From Prevotella sp. (GTDB lineage: Bacteria; Bacteroidota; Bacteroidia; Bacteroidales; Bacteroidaceae), in NCBI GenBank assembly GCA_003483565.1, contig DMYZ01000235.1:1-10377 (forward strand): a stretch of 10,377 bases of DNA, read 5' to 3'. The stretch's first letter is position 1; each line of letters starts with the position of its first letter. Below the pieces are notes generated by a model. It did not search any database and was not told the origin of the DNA. It was given only the letters and a program-made list of their open reading frames with translations. Shown one piece after another: positions 1 through 6,426 of this stretch. Both the position numbers and the translations under genes were made by a program.

Positions 1-2
1 AA

Positions 3-284
3 TGGGGCGCCATGGAGAGTGGTCTGGGGAATGGAAGCCTGGAACTCAGCAACAACCTAGCCGAGCAGAATATGCGCCACTTCAAACGTACAATTAAGAA
101 CCTGTTTAACATCGGCAGCGAGCGGTCAGCAAAGAACGTAGCCTTTAAGTTCTCTGTTGGTTGAAGCTTCGGGATTAATGCAAACCCACCGGTAGGTTAC
201 ATCCAGGATCTTCTGGTGAAGTTTGCAGACGAGAATATCTCAAATCAAACACTTTTGCCCTGTTATTACGCAAAAGTTTGTTAA
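3..284 (+). pseudogene. IS66-family transposase, C-terminal remnant (broken)
   Basis: Read in frame from base 3, this encodes the end of an IS66-type transposase. The signature LSNNLAEQNMR, where the acidic residue of the DDE site sits before the asparagines and AE..MR, is followed by KNLFNIGSERSAKNVAF. An in-frame TGA at 162-164 interrupts it. The same frame then continues with NPPVGYIQDLLVKF, which fits the family's C-terminal NP..Y..DLL segment, and ends at a TAA (282-284). The sequence just before the stop is also unlike the usual SLIESC region, so the copy is degenerate as well as stopped. The 5' part lies outside the window. It is probably a dead insertion sequence at the edge of the polysaccharide cluster. 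Family assignment is by motif recall; the break is seen directly. Confidence 0.75.
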
Positions 285-437
285 TAACAAAGATTTAATA
301 TTTATGAGTAAAATCTGGAGACGTCCATAAACAGGGTGCTTCCGGATAGTTCATGGAATAATAGACGTTTACTAATGGGGGCACTTACGTTTAAGAGATG
401 CTTGTTAAATGTTTTCTGATAAAATCTAAAAATAACG
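285..437. other. Non-coding stretch upstream of the dehydrogenase gene; possible IS66 right end
   Basis: No credible ORF is seen here. The reverse complement of 373-388 reads GTAAGTGCCCCCATTA, which begins like the GTAAG ends typical of IS66-family elements, so the remnant insertion sequence may end at 388. Two loosely similar direct repeats, both starting AGACGT, lie at about 319-342 and 363-388, possibly subterminal sites of the IS. The remaining 49 bases (389-437) are AT-rich and should contain the leader of the dehydrogenase gene. I could not identify a convincing Bacteroidales promoter (TTTG / TAnnTTTG) or a strong Shine-Dalgarno sequence. Confidence 0.35.
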
Positions 438-2105
438 ATGATAATGACAAATGTTAGAGATTTGAAAATAGCCGTAGCAGGTACAGGTTATGTGGGTTTA
501 AGTATTGCAATCTTACTTAGCCAGCACCATCATGTGAGCGCTGTGGATGTGATTCCGGAGAAGGTGGATCTGATCAACCACCGAAAGTCACCGATACAGG
601 ACGAGTATATTGAGAAATACCTGGCCGAGAAGCCGTTGGATCTGACGGCTACATTAGATGGTACAACAGCCTACCGAGATGCCGACTTCGTGGTGATCGC
701 CACGCCGACGAACTATGATTCGGTGAAGAACTATTTCGATACGTCGCATGTGGAGGAAGTCATCGAACTGGTGCTGAAGGTGAACCCGAAAGCCATTATG
801 GTCATCAAGTCGACGATTCCTGTGGGGTATACTGAAACTGTGCGGAAGAAGTACCACTGCGACAATATTCTCTTTGCCCCGGAATTTCTTCGGGAGAGCA
901 AGGCATTGTACGACAACCTCTATCCGAGCCGTATCATCGTCGGCCGTCCCGGAGGGGACGAGCGCATGGAGGAGGCTGCCCGCACCTTTGCAGGGCTTCT
1001 GCAGGAAGGTGCCATCAAGGAAAACATTCCCACGCTCTTTATGGGACTGACGGAGGCTGAGGCCGTGAAACTCTTCGCCAATACGTACTTGGCCTTGCGT
1101 GTGAGCTATTTCAACGAACTGGATACGTATGCGGAGGTGAAGGGACTGCATACCGACAGTATTATCAAGGGTGTATCTCTGGATCCCCGTATCGGTGATT
1201 TCTACAACAACCCATCATTCGGTTACGGTGGCTACTGCCTGCCCAAGGATACCAAACAGTTGCTGGCTAACTATAAGGACGTGCCGGAGAACTTAATCCA
1301 GGCCATCGTGGACAGTAACCGTACCCGGAAAGACTTTATCGCCGACCAGGTATTAAAGAAGGCAGAGGCTAGCCTCACAGTAAGCACACCCGACATTTTT
1401 AATCGTGAGGGAGTCAGAGCCGGAAGTTATCGTATGACAGCTGAACCGGCTGACTATGCTTTCCTTAAAGAAAACGCCAAAAGGATGAGACACGAGCCAA
1501 CTGAAGCCGAAAATGTATTATGGCAGATTATCAGGAATAATAATCTTGGGGTAAAGTTCCGCCGACAACATCCTTGGCATAAGTTTATATTGGACTTTGT
1601 TTGTCTTGAAAAACAATTCGTTATAGAGGTTGATGGTTGTTACCATAATGATGAGACTCAAAAGAAATTAGATGCATTACGAGACCAAGCGCTTAAAGAT
1701 AATGGGCTCATCGTACTGCATCTGACTAACGAGGAAGTTCTTCATGATACAACAGAGACTATATTAAAAATATCCCGTGCGCTCATTTCCCTCCCTACAG
1801 GGGAGGGTCAGGGAGAGGCTCCTATAGTCATCGGCGTGTACCGTCTGACGATGAAGAGCAATAGCGACAACTTCCGCCAGTCGTCTATCCAGGGCGTGAT
1901 GAAGCGCATCAAGGCCAAAGGAGCCAAAGTGATTATCTATGAGCCGACACTCCAGGATGGTACCACTTTCTTCGGTAGCGAAGTGGTCAATGATCTTACT
2001 GCTTTCAAGCAGCAATCCTATGCCATCATTGCCAACCGCTATGACAAATACCTTGATGACGTAAAGGGTAAGGTGTACACGCGGGACATCTTCAGGAGAG
2101 ATTAG
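438..2105 (+). CDS. ugd: UDP-glucose 6-dehydrogenase interrupted in frame by a DUF559 nuclease domain
   Basis: This cytoplasmic enzyme oxidises UDP-glucose to UDP-glucuronate with two NAD+, supplying acidic sugar for capsule. The NAD-binding Rossmann motif GTGYVG is at residues 15-20. KSTIPVGYT (124-132) and PEFLRES (148-154) follow. The central helix has EAEAVKLFANTYLALR, and the catalytic cysteine is C267 in GGYCLPKDTKQL. The UDP-binding C-terminal domain resumes at GVYRLTMKSNSDNFRQ (466-481) and ends TRDIFRRD, as in short Bacteroidales homologues. Residues 312-461 are foreign: a DUF559 endonuclease-like domain plus a Gly/Glu-rich tail, inserted at the linker before the C-terminal domain. 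Total length is 555, against about 400 for the uninterrupted family. ATG at 438 or 444 could start it; upstream is A-rich without a clear Shine-Dalgarno. The flanking dehydrogenase parts are G+C-richer than the insert and the downstream cluster. All recognisable dehydrogenase motifs remain, but whether the fused protein folds is unknown. Confidence 0.93.
   Translation: MIMTNVRDLKIAVAGTGYVGLSIAILLSQHHHVSAVDVIPEKVDLINHRKSPIQDEYIEKYLAEKPLDLTATLDGTTAYRDADFVVIATPTNYDSVKNYFDTSHVEEVIELVLKVNPKAIMVIKSTIPVGYTETVRKKYHCDNILFAPEFLRESKALYDNLYPSRIIVGRPGGDERMEEAARTFAGLLQEGAIKENIPTLFMGLTEAEAVKLFANTYLALRVSYFNELDTYAEVKGLHTDSIIKGVSLDPRIGDFYNNPSFGYGGYCLPKDTKQLLANYKDVPENLIQAIVDSNRTRKDFIADQVLKKAEASLTVSTPDIFNREGVRAGSYRMTAEPADYAFLKENAKRMRHEPTEAENVLWQIIRNNNLGVKFRRQHPWHKFILDFVCLEKQFVIEVDGCYHNDETQKKLDALRDQALKDNGLIVLHLTNEEVLHDTTETILKISRALISLPTGEGQGEAPIVIGVYRLTMKSNSDNFRQSSIQGVMKRIKAKGAKVIIYEPTLQDGTTFFGSEVVNDLTAFKQQSYAIIANRYDKYLDDVKGKVYTRDIFRRD
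1364..1376. repeat. Left junction of the insert: AGAGGCT then AGCCTC
   Basis: AGAGGCT (1364-1370) is an exact direct copy of 1814-1820, spaced exactly 450 bp. It runs straight into AGCCTC (1371-1376), the inverted complement of the insert's last six bases GAGGCT (1815-1820). The junction itself is a 12-bp perfect palindrome (1365-1376). Either the 7-mer is a target-site duplication flanking a 443-bp element, or AGCCTC/GAGGCT are short terminal inverted repeats of a 450-bp element; the sequence alone cannot decide. Confidence 0.6.
1789..1807. repeat. GC-rich hairpin in the tail of the insert
   Basis: CCCTCCC (1789-1795) pairs perfectly with GGGAGGG (1801-1807) across a five-base loop. It lies just after the nuclease domain and before the right junction, and it is translated in frame as SLPTGEGQGEA. 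Translated repeats of the form LPxGEGxGE turn up in Bacteroidetes proteins where intergenic palindromic repeats are read through (recalled, not searched). The hairpin may be part of the mobile unit, or a former terminator of a free-standing nuclease gene. Confidence 0.6.
1814..1820. repeat. Right junction of the insert: second copy of AGAGGCT
   Basis: This is the second copy of the 7-mer found at 1364-1370. Joining base 1370 directly to base 1821 gives a continuous reading ...LKKAEAPIVIGVYRL..., which is the expected uninterrupted dehydrogenase sequence. The repeat is therefore a plausible trace of the insertion event. Confidence 0.6.
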
Positions 2106-2169
2106 GGAGGAAACAATCATTGAATAAAAGATATAGTTGTAATACCCTGGGGACAAATATTTTTATGAG

Positions 2170-3267
2170 ATGAATATAAATAGGATTTTTGGAATAAAAA
2201 TCATCAATGGGTCATTAGATGATGAGAAAGAAGGAACACGTACTTTAATATATGGTAATGGAGGAAAGATGCCATGTTTTACACGTTTCCTATTGAAAAC
2301 TATTGTTTTCATTAAAAGCTTTTTTTGGGATTTTCTCTTAGTATTAAAAAGACCAAAGCAACAAAAAAAGAAATATTATTTCTGTATATGTGCTACATTC
2401 AAAGATGAAAAGTTGTCGTTGAAACAATGGGTAGAATATCATAAAATTATCGGTGTAGATCATTTTTATCTTTATAACAATAATTCGACCGATAAATATA
2501 TGGACGAATTGCAAACTTATATTGATGAGGGAATTGTCGATTTAATTAATTGGCCTATGCCTCATCCTGCCCAATTGCCAGCTTATATGGATTGTTTTAT
2601 GCATCACAAAAATGATACACAATGGATTGCGTTCATTGATTTAGATGAATATATTTGTCCAATTTATAAAAATAACATCAAATTGTGGATAAAGAAATAT
2701 GAGAACTATCCATCAGTTTATGTTTACTGGAAAATATTTGGAGATTCTGGAAGGATAGACCATGATCTCAACAAACCAATAATAGAGCAATATTTTTGTT
2801 CGTGGGACAGACTCTCTGATGTCGGTAAAACTTTCGTTAATACAAATTTCGAAATGGTTGAACTCAAGCCTAAATACTTACATGAAATTTCTTGTTATAT
2901 AAATTTTTTAGGTCATAAATTCAAAATACCTCCAATAAACGAATTTAGAAAGTATGTTGCATTAAAAACAAATCGAGTAGGTTTGTTTAGGCATAAAGAA
3001 GATTTTACTATCCAAATTAATCATTATGTGACTAAATCTTATGGTGAATATGTTTTAAATAAAAGGAGGCGCGGTCCAGGAACGAATAGTGGTGAAACAG
3101 CTAAGATTCTTCGTTCCATGTATGCCTATTATTGGCATCAGCGTGGATGCATTTCTTGTGATTTTACCGCATATAAATATTTGTCAGAATTGAAGGTTAA
3201 TTTGGGATATGCAGATCATGTAAAAATGATTGATAATGCAAAAGATTGTCAAGAAGGAAAATCTTAA
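2170..3267 (+). CDS. GT92-like (DUF23) glycosyltransferase
   Basis: This is a GT-A-fold transferase of the family-92/DUF23 type, expected to add a sugar to the growing repeat unit at the cytoplasmic face. Motifs in order are CATFKDE (74-80), WVEYHKIIGVDHFYLYNNNSTD (87-108), a Q..AYMDC segment (135-142), the metal-binding DLDEY (157-161), and the C-terminal NHYVTKSYGEYVLNKRRRG (284-302). This set closely follows the family. A hydrophobic stretch at about 40-58 may tether the N-terminus to the membrane. The start is uncertain: ATG at 2270-2272 minus one (2269, residue 34) has GGAGG four bases upstream and leaves 332 residues, and the first 33 residues look non-conserved, so 2269 may be the real start. 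The gene follows the dehydrogenase by 64 bp and is much more AT-rich. Donor and acceptor sugars cannot be told. Confidence 0.8.
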   Translation: MNINRIFGIKIINGSLDDEKEGTRTLIYGNGGKMPCFTRFLLKTIVFIKSFFWDFLLVLKRPKQQKKKYYFCICATFKDEKLSLKQWVEYHKIIGVDHFYLYNNNSTDKYMDELQTYIDEGIVDLINWPMPHPAQLPAYMDCFMHHKNDTQWIAFIDLDEYICPIYKNNIKLWIKKYENYPSVYVYWKIFGDSGRIDHDLNKPIIEQYFCSWDRLSDVGKTFVNTNFEMVELKPKYLHEISCYINFLGHKFKIPPINEFRKYVALKTNRVGLFRHKEDFTIQINHYVTKSYGEYVLNKRRRGPGTNSGETAKILRSMYAYYWHQRGCISCDFTAYKYLSELKVNLGYADHVKMIDNAKDCQEGKS

Positions 3268-3289
3268 ACTCAAGAAACAGGCTTAAAGA

Positions 3290-3552
3290 ATGAAAATTTC
3301 AATTATTATTGCGACCTTAAAGCTTCTGTTAATGTCCCAAATAGGCATTTCGCTTGATTCTTTAATAAATGTGACGCTGTACACGCATCTGAAATCGAGA
3401 AATGATTATGGATATTGTAGATTTTTGAAGAACTTCTGAAAGTAACTGTTACTGTGGCTGTATTACTTGTATAACTGACCCTCACTTCGAATCTCTTCAT
3501 TTTTAGTTGTAATTGGAAATGAGGACACTCTGAAGTGCCCTGTTTATAGGGC
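3290..3552 (+). pseudogene. Decayed start of a family-2 glycosyltransferase (remnant)
   Basis: ATG at 3290 opens MKISIIIAT, the hallmark first strand of a family-2 glycosyltransferase and nearly the same as the start of the gene at 4900. The DNA also aligns there (CAATTAT.AT.GC.AC...GCTTC). One base appears missing where YNAS should follow, so the frame shifts; ASVNVPN is read in a neighbouring frame and LDSLINVTLY in the original frame. The original frame ends at TGA 3437-3439 after 49 codons, and all + frames are then repeatedly stopped. No nucleotide-sugar or DxD motif survives. This 285-bp gap is therefore best read as the eroded 5' stub of a deleted transferase. Similarity is short, so confidence is modest. 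Confidence 0.4.
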
Positions 3553-3553
3553 A
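3536..3553. repeat. Small hairpin touching the start codon of the polymerase gene
   Basis: TGCCCT (3536-3541) and AGGGCA (3548-3553) form a perfect 6-bp stem with a 6-base loop; the last base is the A of the ATG at 3553. If that ATG is used, the hairpin could affect initiation. If the start is the later ATG at 3586, it lies in the leader. It may also be chance. Confidence 0.3.
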
Positions 3554-4878
3554 TGGACATTAATTGGACACAAACCTTAAATATTATGATTTTAGAAATA
3601 TTAATTGTCCTTTTCATTTCTCTTATATGTGTCTATTTAAAGCCAGATAAAATCCTTATTTTAATGGCTTTACTTCTCCCTATTCATGGTACGATAAAAA
3701 CAATTGTATTTGGAGATGGTGGTGATATATTTGCATTATGGAAAGAAATAGCGATTATTATACTTTTTATTAAAACAAGTCGTTACTCTGCCCAGGAAAC
3801 AATAAAATATAGGAATTTGTTCATTCTATATGTTATTTTCGTTATATATTGTTTAGTAATGACTGCCTACAGTTATAGTCAGCATATGGCTTTTCTTACA
3901 AACTTAAAAAAGATTCTATTTCCAACTTTCATATTCTTATCTATTGCAAAATTACATCTTACAAAAACTCAAATTGGGAATATATTACTTTCATTTGCTA
4001 TTGGAAGTATTTTAATAAATATAACAGGCTTAATAGATTTTTTTTCTCCAGCCTTAAGAATGATATTCAGATCAATGATGAAGGTCGGATTCGTTCTTGA
4101 TAATAAAGGACAAATTTATTATGATATTAGTTCTTACACTATTATGGGAATTAATCGTGTCTGTGGACTAATGTCTGGAGGACCAAACCAAATGGGCATT
4201 TATAATTCATTGGTTGTATTCTGCCTAATCCTATATTTAATGTATTTTAAATCTAAACAAAGAATAAAATCTATTTTCGTTTATTTTATATTAATTCTTT
4301 CCACTTTCTGTTTGCTCACTTCTTTTTCGAGAGCCGGGTGGGGCGTTTTGTGTATAGCTTTGTTGTTATATGCTTTAAAAAGTAAGCAAAAAGCAAAAGT
4401 AATTTACGGTATAGTTTTTGCTATAATAATAATCTTGATAAGTTCTTTGGTCGATCCTAAAATAGAATATGTAATTGCAGGAACACTATCTGGTAAGGAA
4501 GCAAGTTCTGCTGCGCGCGGATCAATGACACTGGATGCATTTCGATTTGTCTTGAATCATCCTTTAGGTGGTGGCGTAGGTGCTTCTGATCCTTCAAACT
4601 TTAGTAAAGGTTTCTTGTATTTTGCAGAATCCTCACTTTTAAATATTGCAATAGACATAGGTGTGTTTGGATTTTTATTCTTATCTGTATTGTACTTAAA
4701 AATGTACATTTATATTAAAAATAACAAGCAGAATATGTTGAACATTCTTGGAGCGTTTTATCTTGTCGCAAATTATATAACAAGTCTTGTATCTGTAAAT
4801 CCCTATGAAACACCTTATATTTATTTGTCATGGATCTTGTTAGGATTAACAGCCTGTACTATTAAAAAGACCAATTAA
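3553..4878 (+). CDS. Wzy/WaaL-type O-antigen polymerase or ligase, multi-pass membrane protein
   Basis: The 441-residue product is a polytopic inner-membrane protein with roughly ten or more hydrophobic helices. It has the PF04932-like layout: SFSRAGW (257-263) at the end of a helix, a long loop containing NHPLGGGVG (335-343), then a glutamate (E359, AESSLLN) before the IDIGVFGFLFL helix. Such proteins join undecaprenyl-linked repeat units into chains (Wzy) or transfer chains to lipid A core (WaaL). Its place between transferases in a repeat-unit cluster favours a polymerase. The start is uncertain: ATG at 3553 gives a short polar lead, whereas ATG at 3586 (residue 12) begins directly in the first helix; neither has a strong ribosome binding site. 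It is low in G+C like its neighbours. Sequence alone does not reveal the glycosidic linkage formed. Confidence 0.85.
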   Translation: MDINWTQTLNIMILEILIVLFISLICVYLKPDKILILMALLLPIHGTIKTIVFGDGGDIFALWKEIAIIILFIKTSRYSAQETIKYRNLFILYVIFVIYCLVMTAYSYSQHMAFLTNLKKILFPTFIFLSIAKLHLTKTQIGNILLSFAIGSILINITGLIDFFSPALRMIFRSMMKVGFVLDNKGQIYYDISSYTIMGINRVCGLMSGGPNQMGIYNSLVVFCLILYLMYFKSKQRIKSIFVYFILILSTFCLLTSFSRAGWGVLCIALLLYALKSKQKAKVIYGIVFAIIIILISSLVDPKIEYVIAGTLSGKEASSAARGSMTLDAFRFVLNHPLGGGVGASDPSNFSKGFLYFAESSLLNIAIDIGVFGFLFLSVLYLKMYIYIKNNKQNMLNILGAFYLVANYITSLVSVNPYETPYIYLSWILLGLTACTIKKTN

Positions 4879-4899
4879 AATTATAGAACTTCCCAAACT

Positions 4900-5646
4900 A
4901 TGAAAGTAATAACAATTATCATCGCAACTTATAATGCTTCCAAAACATTGAGACGATGTCTTGACAGTATTGTGCCTCAATTAACCGATGAATGTGAACT
5001 TATCCTTGTAGACGGTGGCTCAAAGGATGACACTAATGCAATTATTGATTCATACGGTGATCCGGTCTCTGTTCATATATCCGAAGCAGATCAGGGTATC
5101 TATGATGCCTGGAATAAGGGGATTAAGGCCTCAAGTGGGGAATGGATCATGTTTGTTGGCGCAGATGACTTGTTATTGCCCCATGCTCTAAATAACTATT
5201 TAGATACAATTAAGGCAACCGATCAAATCTCTTCTTACGATTATATTTGTGCACATAATGAGTTTGTAGATGAGCATGGGAATCTCTTGAAAATATTAGG
5301 TTCTGCTCCTGAATGGAGTGTGATGAGAAAGACTATGGCTGCAGCGCATGTTGCATCATTGCATAATAGGCATAATTTGTTTAATACGATTGGTCTTTAC
5401 AACTTAAACTTTAGAATATGTGCTGATTATGAATTATTAGTTCGCAAACGGAATCATTTGAAATATCTTTTTATTGACAAGCATATTGCCAGAATGAAAA
5501 TAGGAGGGATGAGCTTTTCCACCTCAGCAGTTATAGAAGCCTATCAAATAAGAAAGTTGCATCATACTGTTTCCGGGATAGAAAATGTCCTCTTGTTGAT
5601 ACGTGACTGGCTTGCCTTCAAATATTTTGTCATTTGCAAATCATAA
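4900..5646 (+). CDS. Family-2 glycosyltransferase (GT-A fold)
   Basis: This cytosolic or membrane-associated sugar transferase has 248 residues. The N-terminal nucleotide-binding strand reads ITIIIATYNASKTLRRCLDSI, followed by LILVDGGSKDDT (35-45) and the subgroup signature SEADQGIYDAWNKGI (61-75). The DxD-type metal site is VGADD (86-90), and ADYELLVRKR (175-184) forms the acceptor/catalytic helix region. This resembles short capsule and colanic-acid-type transferases of the WcaA/WcaE kind. It lies 21 bp downstream of the polymerase gene, likely co-transcribed. All expected motifs are intact, in contrast to the decayed relative at 3290. The sugar transferred is not predictable by eye. Confidence 0.88.
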   Translation: MKVITIIIATYNASKTLRRCLDSIVPQLTDECELILVDGGSKDDTNAIIDSYGDPVSVHISEADQGIYDAWNKGIKASSGEWIMFVGADDLLLPHALNNYLDTIKATDQISSYDYICAHNEFVDEHGNLLKILGSAPEWSVMRKTMAAAHVASLHNRHNLFNTIGLYNLNFRICADYELLVRKRNHLKYLFIDKHIARMKIGGMSFSTSAVIEAYQIRKLHHTVSGIENVLLLIRDWLAFKYFVICKS

Positions 5647-5710
5647 ATAATTGTTTGAGTAAAATAGAATATAAAGATACAAAACGGGAAGGCTGTTCCT
5701 TAATGATAAA

Positions 5711-6403
5711 ATGTATATGATAAAAAAAATAAATTCAATAATAACCAAAATGAAGGGGGAATCATTTGTTATTGATGATCTGGTTCCAACTTCATATATA
5801 TTTTATTTTTTCTTGAGCAAGATATTTTGCTTAATCTATGGTATTGTTAGGTTGAGATGCTTTAAAACTGTTTTTATTCATCCATCAAGTACTATTAAAT
5901 GTGCTTCAAAGTTAAAGTTTGGGAAAAATTTCTCTGTGGGGAGATTATGCTATATTGATGCTTTGTCTAAACATGGACTTATTTGTGGAGACAATGTTTC
6001 TTTGGGGTTCTTTACTCATATTGAATTAACAGGAAGTCTTAAACTGTTAGGACAAGGAATGATAGTTGGTAATAATGTTGGGCTTGGTACACATGGTCAT
6101 TATGGAAGTGGAGCGGGATTACTAGAGATTGGTGATAATACCATTTTCGGTAATTATGTGAGTGTACATGCTGAAAATCACAATTATTCCAACTTGGATT
6201 TACCCATAAGATCTCAAGGGGTTAACGGCAAGGGAATAAAGATAGGGAGTGATTGCTGGATAGGTGCCAAAGCAACTATATTAGATGGTACCATACTGGG
6301 TGATCACTCTATTGTTGCCGCAGGTGCAGTTGTGAAGGGAATCTTTCCTCCTTATTCCGTTATAGGTGGAGTTCCTGCTAAGATATTGAAAATGAGGAAA
6401 TAA
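5711..6403 (+). CDS. Hexapeptide-repeat (left-handed beta-helix) O-acyltransferase
   Basis: The product (230 residues) probably transfers an acetyl group from acetyl-CoA to a sugar hydroxyl or amino group of the repeat unit. From about residue 55 onward it carries imperfect hexapeptide repeats ([LIV]GxxxX type) such as FGKNFSVG, IVGNNVGLG, IGDNTIFGN, IGSDCWIGA and ILGDHSIVAAGAVV. The typical family ending is PPYSVIGGVPAKILK (213-227). The likely catalytic histidine is H153 or H157 in SVHAENHNY, and W183 of CWIGA marks the coenzyme-binding turn. Residues about 27-48 are hydrophobic and may bind the membrane. The start could be 5711 or the ATG two codons on at 5717. It sits 64 bp after the transferase gene, as expected for a capsule-modifying enzyme. 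The closest relatives are WcaF/WbbJ-type; the substrate is unknown. Confidence 0.87.
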   Translation: MYMIKKINSIITKMKGESFVIDDLVPTSYIFYFFLSKIFCLIYGIVRLRCFKTVFIHPSSTIKCASKLKFGKNFSVGRLCYIDALSKHGLICGDNVSLGFFTHIELTGSLKLLGQGMIVGNNVGLGTHGHYGSGAGLLEIGDNTIFGNYVSVHAENHNYSNLDLPIRSQGVNGKGIKIGSDCWIGAKATILDGTILGDHSIVAAGAVVKGIFPPYSVIGGVPAKILKMRK

Positions 6404-6426
6404 AATGAATCTTAAAATTTAAAATC

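Larger units (their letters stand above)
1371..1820 (+). mobile_element. 450-bp in-frame insert encoding a DUF559/Vsr-like endonuclease domain
   Basis: The insert adds exactly 150 codons (S312-A461 of the fused protein). Residues about 342-446 match the DUF559 pattern, a PD-(D/E)XK-type fold related to Vsr mismatch endonucleases: N..RM....TEAE..LWQ, then GVKFRRQHP, LDFVCLEK with D386, IEVDG with E397 and D399, H403, and a C-terminal NEEVLHD segment. The putative catalytic residues are all present. An internal ATG at 1434 (M333) precedes the domain, but no stop codon separates it from the dehydrogenase C-terminus, so even internal initiation would give a nuclease-dehydrogenase fusion. The edges carry AGAGGCT on both sides, and the insert begins AGCCTC and ends GAGGCT. 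No intein splicing residues (no Cys/Ser start with terminal His-Asn) and no intron structure were seen. Function as a mobile or selfish cassette is inferred. Confidence 0.8.

Noticed and set aside
654..1151. Long reverse-strand reading frame opposite the dehydrogenase gene
   Set aside because: It is an antisense shadow of a well-conserved coding region with no recognisable motifs of its own.
1371..1820. Insert as an intein or group I/II intron
   Set aside because: It lacks intein terminal splicing residues and blocks, the frame stays open throughout, and no intron-like conserved RNA structure was seen.
1764..2156. Reverse-strand reading frame across the dehydrogenase C-terminus
   Set aside because: It is antisense to conserved sequence and the hairpin; no domain or start signal supports it.
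3306..3617. Reverse-strand frame of about 100 codons in the gap before the polymerase gene
   Set aside because: It runs into the start of the polymerase gene, has no recognisable motif, and the + strand stub explains the region better.
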